A stretch of 13,483 nt of DNA from assembly GCA_027050975.1 (NCBI GenBank), contig JALUAR010000153.1:1-13483 (forward strand), given 5' to 3'. Position numbers and translations under genes: made by a program. Shown here in pieces: positions 7,169 to 12,050 of the stretch. Source of the stretch: Thermodesulfovibrio sp. (lineage in GTDB: Bacteria; Nitrospirota; Thermodesulfovibrionia; Thermodesulfovibrionales; JdFR-85). Below the pieces are notes generated by a model that was not told where the DNA came from, searched no databases, and saw only the letters and a list, made by a program, of their open reading frames with translations. Position 1 is the first letter of the stretch, and every line of letters starts with the position of its first letter.

Positions 7169-7429
7169 ATGAGAATACTTTTAGTGGTCCTTCTTCTGCT
7201 TTTACCTTTTACATCAGGCGCCCTTGCAGGTGGCAACCTTTCACTATTTAACCAGACAAAAAAGACCATAGCAGAGCATCCATCCAGCGAAAAGGACACC
7301 TCCAAGATGAAGATAAAAAATCACCGGAGACTGAAGGTAGATGACCTTAAAAATGACAAGCCTGCAATCTCTGATGAAGAAGATGAAGAAGAGGATCCCT
7401 GGGATGATGGTGTGGATATGGGTTGCTGA
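7169..7429 (+). CDS. Small secreted protein with acidic C-terminal tail, unknown function
   Basis: I do not recognise a family. From the ATG at 7169 (AAGGCAGG at good spacing; a GTG three codons upstream overlapping the previous stop is less likely) the product is 86 residues: a leucine-rich Sec signal peptide (about 1-20, cleavage near GALA-GG), a basic middle section (KMKIKNHRRLK), and a strongly acidic tail (DEEDEEEDPWDDG) ending in MGC. The only cysteine is the final residue. The acidic cluster could bind cations or a partner protein; this is speculation. It is the last gene of the first operon, five bases after the rhodanese stop, followed by a new palindrome-bearing spacer. Confidence 0.7.
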   Translation: MRILLVVLLLLLPFTSGALAGGNLSLFNQTKKTIAEHPSSEKDTSKMKIKNHRRLKVDDLKNDKPAISDEEDEEEDPWDDGVDMGC

Positions 7430-7462
7430 TACATCTGGAATCTAAAAATTTTTACTTTTATT

Positions 7463-7500
7463 ATTACTATATTGTTATATAGTTAAAATAGAATAATATT
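7463..7500 (+). promoter_or_regulatory. Candidate ArsR-type operator and promoter before the FmdE gene
   Basis: A perfect inverted repeat ACTATAT/ATATAGT (7466-7472 and 7477-7483, 4-bp centre) closely resembles the palindrome before the permease operon (5117-5126), sharing the ACTATAT and TAGT elements flanked by TTA/TAA. A weak promoter may overlap: TTGTTA (7472-7477), 16 bp, TAATAT (7494-7499). Further downstream is an 11-bp dyad GGTCA-T-TGACC (7512-7522) of unknown meaning. The shared palindrome suggests the same repressor controls both operons. Confidence 0.5.
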
Positions 7501-7550
7501 GAAGAATTGCTGGTCATTGACCGCTAACAACAAAGAGCAGGAGGTCTACG

Positions 7551-8159
7551 ATGAAAGAGTTTAAGGAATATCTTGATGTGGCAATGAAGTTTCATGGGCA
7601 CAGGTGTCCTGCAATGCCCATGGGGCTCAGGGCAGGACTGAAGGCAATGGAGGTCCTTGGCGTGGAGAGGGCAAAGGACAAAGAGCTCTTTGTGCTTTCA
7701 GAGACCGGCAAGGGACATGCCGCAGGCTGTTTTCTTGATGGCATCATGACCGCCACGGGCTGTACATACGGTAAGTCCAATGTTCAGAAACTCTACTACA
7801 ACAAACTTGCCTTTACCCTGATTGACCAGAAAACAGGCCGCTCGGTGAGGGTCTCGGTAAAGCCGGATTTCTTTGAAAAGGCCCTTAACTCACCCTTTGT
7901 GCAAAGGCGTAAGGAGGGAGTGCCACCACAGGAGATCCCGCCTGAGATTACTGATCCGCTGGTGGATAAGATATTGACTGTTCCGGTTGAGGAATTCCTT
8001 GAGATAGGAGAGATAAAGGAGGTGCCCGTTGAGAAGAAAGCAGGTATTTTTGAGGCAAAAAGGTGCGAAAGTTGTGGGGAGCTGACCTTTGTAAACAAAC
8101 TCAGGCTCACTACAAATGGCAAACTGATCTGCATCCCCTGCTCAGGGTATGGAGAATAA
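7551..8159 (+). CDS. FmdE-family protein with C-terminal zinc-ribbon-like motif
   Basis: This 202-residue cytoplasmic protein opens with the FmdE (formylmethanofuran dehydrogenase subunit E, PF02663-type) signature FHGHRCPAMPMGLRAG (H15, H17, C19), followed by the conserved GKGHAAGCFLDG and TGCTYGK stretches (C60, D63, C71). The tail has two CxxC pairs (C172/C175 and C194/C197, CESCGE and CIPCSG) spaced like a treble-clef or zinc ribbon. In methanogens FmdE accompanies molybdenum/tungsten formylmethanofuran dehydrogenase, but many bacterial homologues stand alone and their function is not settled; a metal-binding role is likely. No formylmethanofuran dehydrogenase gene is nearby. CAGGAGG precedes the ATG. 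The stop lies two bases before the TauE-like start, so the two act together or are at least co-translated. Confidence 0.88.
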   Translation: MKEFKEYLDVAMKFHGHRCPAMPMGLRAGLKAMEVLGVERAKDKELFVLSETGKGHAAGCFLDGIMTATGCTYGKSNVQKLYYNKLAFTLIDQKTGRSVRVSVKPDFFEKALNSPFVQRRKEGVPPQEIPPEITDPLVDKILTVPVEEFLEIGEIKEVPVEKKAGIFEAKRCESCGELTFVNKLRLTTNGKLICIPCSGYGE

Positions 8160-8161
8160 CT

Positions 8162-8914
8162 ATGACTGTTGCAATTGTTTCACTGCTCGTCTTTGTCCTT
8201 GCCTTTGTCTTTTCTATGCTCGGCCTTGGCGGGGCCATGCTCTACATACCTGTGTTTCACTGGTTCGGATACGACTTCAAGACCGAGGCGATACCAACGG
8301 GGCTTTTACTTAACGGTATCACCGTGGTGTCTGCCTCGGTTGTCTATTTCCGTGCAAAGATGGTTGATGTAAAGGGCTCAATACCACTTGTGATGTCCTC
8401 TTTTTTAGGGGCACCTGTGGGGGCATACCTTACTGACATGATTCCAACAAGGATTCTGATACTCCTGTTTGCCATTGCCATGGGTTTTGCAGGTGGAAGG
8501 ATGCTCCTTACAGCACACAAACCCGATACCGAGAAGGATGTCTCCACAGGCCTCAGGATGCTTCTGATGGGTGCAGGTGGATTCCTTATCGGCATGATTG
8601 CCGGACTTCTGGGTATTGGTGGTGGATTTCTCTTTGTCCCCCTGATGCTTGCCGTTGGATACCCGACGAAGAAGGCCGCAGCAACCAGTGCCTTTGTGGT
8701 GATATTTTCATCCTTTTCAGGGTTTGCAGGCCATATAGCAGAGGGTCACTTCAACTGGCCCCTCATGCTTTCAACCGCCCTTGCGGTGGCAGTGGGTGCA
8801 AATATCGGTGCCTATGTGATGAAAGAGAAGATGAAGGCAAAGTGGATAAAACAGATGTTTGCCCTGATACTCTTATTTGTGGCAGCAAAACTCCTCTGGA
8901 GCATTTTTATATAA
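8162..8914 (+). CDS. TauE/SafE-family membrane exporter (sulfite/organosulfonate-type)
   Basis: The 250-residue protein has about seven to eight membrane helices in two homologous halves, each with the family's glycine-rich loop: SMLGLGGAMLYIP (about 18-30) and GLLGIGGGFLFVP (about 150-162). An open reading frame extends upstream, but the ATG at 8162 is preferred: GGAG precedes it and it begins at the first hydrophobic helix, two bases after the FmdE stop. Family members export sulfite, sulfoacetate or related sulfur anions, and several are uncharacterised. Pairing with FmdE, and proximity to rhodanese and mini-thioredoxin genes, suggests export of a sulfur species produced during arsenic or thiol stress, or even a thiolated arsenical. 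The substrate is unknown. Confidence 0.88.
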   Translation: MTVAIVSLLVFVLAFVFSMLGLGGAMLYIPVFHWFGYDFKTEAIPTGLLLNGITVVSASVVYFRAKMVDVKGSIPLVMSSFLGAPVGAYLTDMIPTRILILLFAIAMGFAGGRMLLTAHKPDTEKDVSTGLRMLLMGAGGFLIGMIAGLLGIGGGFLFVPLMLAVGYPTKKAAATSAFVVIFSSFSGFAGHIAEGHFNWPLMLSTALAVAVGANIGAYVMKEKMKAKWIKQMFALILLFVAAKLLWSIFI

Positions 8915-8959
8915 TATCATTAAGTGGCTTTCTGTTGGACTGGCAGAGGGGTTTATAAA

Positions 8960-9097
8960 ATGAAGATACACTGCGCAAGACCGCAGAGTATCTCCGATAT
9001 GTAAGGGCCTTCGCAGTCTATCACTTTCCACAAGAAAAATAAGGGCCTTCTGCTATTTGTAGCCGGGCTTTATCTTGGTTATAACAGGTTTTTCTGA
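8960..9097 (+). pseudogene. Possible broken small ORF (membrane-peptide-like tail)
   Basis: An ATG at 8960 follows GAGGGG with ideal spacing and encodes 14 residues to a TAA at 9002-9004. The same frame then stays open to 9097 and ends with a transmembrane-like stretch (GLLLFVAGLYLGYNRFF). A second frame (8965-9039) also encodes a plausible basic-aromatic stretch. This could be a decayed 40-50-residue membrane protein, a real 14-residue peptide, or chance. A small stem CTGCG/CGCAG (8971-8986) overlaps it. No family is recognised. Confidence 0.2.
9002..9050. repeat. Direct repeat TAAGGGCCTTC, two copies 38 bp apart
   Basis: Identical 11-bp copies at 9002-9012 and 9040-9050, each followed within two bases by GC. 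They lie in the 224-bp spacer between the TauE-like gene and the second arsR. They could be regulator sites or a leftover of a short duplication. Confidence 0.5.
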
Positions 9098-9100
9098 ATA

Positions 9101-9130
9101 TTGATATTAATCACTATATCGTGATATTAT
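9101..9130 (+). promoter_or_regulatory. Promoter and ArsR-type operator of the second arsR; predicted leaderless start
   Basis: TTGATA (9101-9106), 18 bp, TATTAT (9125-9130), with a TGA directly before the -10 (extended -10). A near-perfect 16-bp dyad ATCACTAT/ATCGTGAT (9110-9125, one mismatched pair) fills the spacer, where a bound repressor would block polymerase. An overlapping TATAAT (9128-9133) is an alternative -10. Either -10 puts transcription start at about 9137-9140, on or next to the ATG at 9139, so the mRNA would have essentially no leader. Confidence 0.55.
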
Positions 9131-9138
9131 AATTAAGC

Positions 9139-9519
9139 ATGAGAGACTTTCTTTTACTGACAAAGGCACTCTCTGATGAGACAAGGGTGAGGATACTGAA
9201 ACTCCTTGAACAGGGGGAACTCTGTGTATGTGAACTTATGGAGGTTCTTCAGATGGGGCAGTCCACGGTCTCAAAACACCTGGGGATACTTCACAATGCA
9301 GGGCTCCTTGAAAGAAGGAAAGTGGGCACATGGTCTTATTACAGACTTGCCGAGGAGGCAGTGAACAAATATAACCTCCTTTTTATAGAAATAACAAAAC
9401 AGGTGCTTAATGATGAAAAACTGATAAAAACAGATTTGAAGAGACTGAATAAATTAAAAAGACTAAACAGAAAAGGAGGCACAAATGCTTGTATTAAGAT
9501 GGCAAAGACTGGTAGATGA
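9139..9519 (+). CDS. arsR: ArsR/SmtB-family metalloid-responsive repressor (second copy)
   Basis: This 126-residue winged-helix repressor has KALSDETRVRILKLL, the arsenite site ELCVCEL (C29, C31), recognition helix QSTVSKHLGIL (41-51) and wing GTWSYYRL. It is a distinct paralogue from the copy at 4628, closer to the classic ArsR consensus. No Shine-Dalgarno sequence precedes the ATG, but starting later would remove the first conserved helix, so this start is kept and leaderless translation is suggested. The C-terminal 30 residues are a low-complexity basic tail (LKRLNKLKRLNRK) plus residues encoded in overlap with the next gene; C117 lies in that tail. It likely represses itself and the downstream DUF2703-arsC-acr3 genes. 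Confidence 0.92.
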   Translation: MRDFLLLTKALSDETRVRILKLLEQGELCVCELMEVLQMGQSTVSKHLGILHNAGLLERRKVGTWSYYRLAEEAVNKYNLLFIEITKQVLNDEKLIKTDLKRLNKLKRLNRKGGTNACIKMAKTGR

Positions 9520-9922
9520 AGAGGGCCGAACCTGCCCTCGCTGTGGGACCACAGAGATGGAACTTCAAAGGACATATGAGTTACTTAAAGAGGCAATGAG
9601 GCCCCTTGGCATAGAGGTCAAACTCATAAAGGAGGCCCTTAAGGCCGAAGACTTCAAGGACGACCCATTGAAGTCAAACCTGATATGGATTAACGAGAGA
9701 ACTCTTGAGGACTGGCTTGGTGCAACCACGGGAAGCAGCCTCTGCTGTGATGTCTGCGGAGACAGTGAGTGCAGGACCGTTATCGTCGGCGGCACTACTT
9801 ATGAGTCAATACCAGCGGCTCTTATAATAAAGGCAGCCCTCAAGGCAGCGGCAGAGGTTCTTCCGGTTAAACCGATTCAGGAAATTCCAGGGTTTCAGGT
9901 TCTAAACAGATGTTGTGGTTAA
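9485..9922 (+). CDS. Cysteine-rich DUF2703-like protein, arsenic-operon associated
   Basis: This 145-residue protein is recognised as DUF2703-like: it begins with a hydrophobic strand, then EGRTCPRCGTT (C17, C20), a thioredoxin-like helix and strand (LGIEVKLIKEAL), SNLIWINERTLEDWLG, then a second cysteine cluster LCCDVCGDSECRTV (C87, C88, C91, C96) and a terminal CCG (C143, C144). Eight cysteines in 145 residues suit thiol chemistry, metalloid binding or transfer. The family is repeatedly seen in ars gene clusters but, as far as I know, has no established biochemical role. The ATG at 9485 has AAAAGGAGG upstream, located inside the 3' end of arsR, and the two genes overlap by 35 bp in different frames. 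Its stop shares bases with the convergent hicA stop. Confidence 0.85.
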   Translation: MLVLRWQRLVDEEGRTCPRCGTTEMELQRTYELLKEAMRPLGIEVKLIKEALKAEDFKDDPLKSNLIWINERTLEDWLGATTGSSLCCDVCGDSECRTVIVGGTTYESIPAALIIKAALKAAAEVLPVKPIQEIPGFQVLNRCCG

Positions 9923-10170
9923 ACCTTGAATAAGAGAGTTATGAGAAAGATGAGTTTTTCTTTTGTGATGCCTGCCTTTTTCAGTATTGAATGCAGAGTG
10001 CCCTTTTTAAGGGGTCTGCTGGAGTGCACAGGCACGGGGATTGTTACCTTTCCTTCATCTGTTTCTTTCTGGTATATACAATGGCTTCCGGTCTGGCGAA
10101 CAAGGACAAAACCTTCCTTTTCTAAAACCTTGCAGAGGTCTTTGCCTGAAAGGGAGGGAAGTTTATTCAT
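9919..10170 (-). CDS. hicA: HicA-family mRNA interferase toxin
   Basis: This 83-residue protein has the HicA (YcfA-like) double-stranded-RNA-binding fold signature: LSGKDLCKVLEKEGF, then RQTGSHCIYQK with the catalytic H30, a basic strand VTIPVPVHSSRPL, and the terminal helix KGTLHSILKKAGITKEKL. HicA cleaves mRNA and is neutralised by HicB. Typical length is 60-85 residues, so it looks intact. Its ATG overlaps the end of hicB by 8 bp, the usual coupling for hicBA operons with antitoxin first. The gene is antisense to the surrounding ars genes and its stop codon interleaves with that of the DUF2703 gene (shared TTAA at 9919-9922). Confidence 0.9.
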   Translation of the reverse strand: MNKLPSLSGKDLCKVLEKEGFVLVRQTGSHCIYQKETDEGKVTIPVPVHSSRPLKKGTLHSILKKAGITKEKLIFLITLLFKV

Positions 10171-10390
10171 TCACCACAAGTTCAAGTCTCTCTTTGATGG
10201 ATTTACCAGAAAGGGCAGGTATGTTTTCAATCCCTACCACCTCAATATAACCCTGAGCCGCATCCTTAATCATCTCAATGGCCTCTTCAATGGTCTCCCC
10301 CTCGGTGGTAATATCAAGTTCAGGGCAATAGACTATATATCCACCCTCTTCTGCTGGGACAATCTCCGCTGTAATCTCAACCCGTCTCAT
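10163..10390 (-). CDS. hicB: HicB-family antitoxin, short form
   Basis: This 75-residue protein matches the partial RNase H-like fold of HicB: an N-terminal strand, EEGGYIVYCPELDITTEGET (a little diverged from the usual PDLPGC...GDT), then the helix IEEAIEMIKDAAQGYIE. It ends soon after, so the C-terminal ribbon-helix-helix or HTH domain found in many HicB proteins is absent; DNA autoregulation would need another mode. It sequesters the HicA toxin encoded directly downstream. The start ATG has no Shine-Dalgarno sequence and lies six bases after a TATAAT, suggesting a leaderless transcript. Only 28 bp separate it from the divergent arsC. Confidence 0.88.
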   Translation of the reverse strand: MRRVEITAEIVPAEEGGYIVYCPELDITTEGETIEEAIEMIKDAAQGYIEVVGIENIPALSGKSIKERLELVVNE

Positions 10391-10396
10391 AGAAAT

Positions 10397-10405
10397 ATTA
10401 TATCA
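10397..10405 (-). promoter_or_regulatory. Extended -10 promoter for hicBA
   Basis: Read on the minus strand, this is TGATATAAT: a perfect TATAAT with the TGn extension. No good -35 is seen, which extended -10 promoters tolerate. Seven bases beyond the hexamer falls exactly on the A of the hicB ATG (10390), predicting a leaderless mRNA. The promoter lies within the 28-bp spacer to the arsC start, beside the arsC ribosome binding site. Confidence 0.5.
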
Positions 10406-10418
10406 CAGAGGAGGCATT

Positions 10419-10844
10419 ATGCTTAAGGTGATGTTTCTATGCACAGGAAACTCCTGCCGTAGCCAGATGGCAGAAGGGCTGGCAAGGCATTACGGTAAAG
10501 GTATAATTGAGCCCTACAGTGCAGGTCTTATGCCTGTAGGGATAAACCCCAATGCAGTAAAGGTAATGAAGGAAATAGGCATTGACATCTCAGGGCAAAC
10601 CTCTGACCCTATTGATGAAGATTTGCTCAGACAGATGGATGTGATTATCACCCTCTGTGGAAACGCCGAGGCGGCATGTCCTGCCACACCTCCTGAGATA
10701 AGACGCCTTCACTGGCCCATTGATGACCCTGTAAGTGTAGTGGGCACTGATGAGGAAGTCCTTAATGCCTTCCGCAGGGCACGGGATGAGATAAAGGAAC
10801 GGATACTTGAATTTATAAAAGAAATTAAAGGAGGAGATAAATAA
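10419..10844 (+). CDS. arsC: Thioredoxin-coupled arsenate reductase (low-molecular-weight phosphatase fold)
   Basis: This 141-residue cytoplasmic enzyme reduces arsenate to arsenite. It has the P-loop CTGNSCRS (C8 nucleophile, R14), the redox pair C80 and C87 in LCGNAEAACP, spaced as in staphylococcal pI258 ArsC (10/82/89), and the catalytic aspartate region WPIDDP (D103). The disulfide formed between C80 and C87 would be reduced by thioredoxin. GAGGAGG precedes the ATG. The stop overlaps the acr3 start by one base (TAATG), so reductase and efflux pump are made together. It is separated from its presumed operon leader (arsR-DUF2703) by the antisense hicBA pair; a promoter of its own was not clearly seen. 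Confidence 0.95.
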   Translation: MLKVMFLCTGNSCRSQMAEGLARHYGKGIIEPYSAGLMPVGINPNAVKVMKEIGIDISGQTSDPIDEDLLRQMDVIITLCGNAEAACPATPPEIRRLHWPIDDPVSVVGTDEEVLNAFRRARDEIKERILEFIKEIKGGDK

Positions 10845-11917
10845 TGGCACGAGTTAAGGGACTATCTTTTGTTGAGAGGTTTTTAACGCTATGGATCTTC
10901 CTTGCAATGGCCTTTGGTGTGGGGCTTGGCTATTTTGTCCCGGGTGTGGAGGGGTTTCTTAATAAATTCAGTGTGGGCACCACAAACATACCCATCGCAA
11001 TCGGACTGATACTGATGATGTATCCACCCCTTGCAAAGGTCAGGTATGAGGAGTTGCCAAAGGTCTTCAGTAACAAACGAATCCTTGCCATCAGCCTGAT
11101 ACAGAACTGGATTGTAGGGCCTGTGGTGATGTTCTTCCTTGCCATTACCCTTCTCAGGGACATGCCTGATTACATGGTTGGAATAATACTGGTTGGGCTT
11201 GCCCGTTGCATCGCAATGGTACTTGTCTGGAACGACCTTGCCTGTGGTGATCCTGACTACGTAGCTGGCCTTGTTGCCTTTAATGCCCTGTTTCAGGTCT
11301 TTACATACTCCATATATGCCTACATATTTATAACCCTGCTTCCTCCACTATTTGGCCTTAAGGGTGCTGTGGTTGATGTGAAAATGGCGGAGATCGCAAA
11401 GAGTGTCTTTATCTACCTTGGCATACCCTTCATTGCCGGTGTGATTACCAGATTCAGCCTTATCAAACTTAAAGACAAAAAGTGGTATCACGAAAGGTTT
11501 ATACCTAGGATAAGCCCCATCACACTGATTGCACTACTTTTTACTATTGTGGTGATGTTTTCTCTGAAGGGTGAATACATTGTTAAACTTCCCCTTGATG
11601 TTTTGAGGGTTGCAATTCCACTTCTTTGTTATTTTGTCTTTATGTTTCTCATTACATTCTTTATTGCAAAGAAAGCAGGTGCAAACTACCCCATTTCAGC
11701 AACGCTGAGTTTTACTGCAGCCTCAAACGACTTTGAACTTGCCATTGCCGTGGCTGTTGCGGTGTTTGGCATAAACTCAGGTGCTGCCTTTGCAACGGTT
11801 ATAGGCCCATTGGTTGAGGTGCCCGTGCTCATAGGGCTTGTCAATGTGGCCTTTTATTTCCAGAGGAAATACTATCCAGATGAATACTGTAGAATTGAGG
11901 CAACAGAACCCCTTTAG
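10844..11917 (+). CDS. acr3: ACR3-family arsenite efflux permease
   Basis: This 357-residue inner-membrane carrier with ten predicted membrane helices exports As(OH)3 driven by the proton-motive force. Family hallmarks visible are the conserved cysteine of helix 4 in LARCIAMVLVWNDLACG (C122, matching the essential cysteine of characterised ACR3 proteins), FTAASNDFELAIAV (about 290-303) and GPLVEVPVLI with the conserved glutamate E325. Length is normal for bacterial ACR3. GGAGG precedes the ATG at short spacing and the start overlaps the arsC stop. A CCCC-TTTA-GGGG hairpin (11909-11920) spans its stop codon but has no T-run after it, so it is not a standard terminator. Confidence 0.96.
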   Translation: MARVKGLSFVERFLTLWIFLAMAFGVGLGYFVPGVEGFLNKFSVGTTNIPIAIGLILMMYPPLAKVRYEELPKVFSNKRILAISLIQNWIVGPVVMFFLAITLLRDMPDYMVGIILVGLARCIAMVLVWNDLACGDPDYVAGLVAFNALFQVFTYSIYAYIFITLLPPLFGLKGAVVDVKMAEIAKSVFIYLGIPFIAGVITRFSLIKLKDKKWYHERFIPRISPITLIALLFTIVVMFSLKGEYIVKLPLDVLRVAIPLLCYFVFMFLITFFIAKKAGANYPISATLSFTAASNDFELAIAVAVAVFGINSGAAFATVIGPLVEVPVLIGLVNVAFYFQRKYYPDEYCRIEATEPL

Positions 11918-12006
11918 GGGAGCGAAAAAACTATTACAAAAATTGCCTTTAATAATCAGATTTTGAGATAATAAAATATAAATTTATGGTTTAACCAATG
12001 AATTTT

Positions 12007-12036
12007 TTTACACGACTTAAGTAAAAAATGTAATAA
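12007..12036 (+). promoter_or_regulatory. Candidate promoter for miaB
   Basis: TTTACA (12007-12012), 18 bp, TAATAA (12031-12036) lies in the A/T-rich 133-bp spacer after acr3. Transcription would start near 12043 with a very short leader containing AAGGGG before the ATG at 12051. The rest of the spacer shows no gene or clear repeat. Confidence 0.4.
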
Positions 12037-12050
12037 AATCAAGGGGTCAC

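Noticed and set aside
8063..8161. Longer N-terminus for the TauE-like exporter
   Set aside because: The extension overlaps conserved FmdE zinc-ribbon codons; the ATG at 8162 has its own GGAG and begins at the first membrane helix.
9926..10426. A 166-codon plus-strand open frame spanning the hicBA region, which would fill the gap in the ars operon
   Set aside because: The minus strand encodes textbook HicA and HicB with correct order and overlap; the plus frame has no family features and runs over the arsC ribosome binding site.
11909..11920. CCCC-TTTA-GGGG hairpin at the end of acr3, considered as a terminator
   Set aside because: The stem is only four pairs and is followed by an A-run, not a T-run, on the relevant strand.
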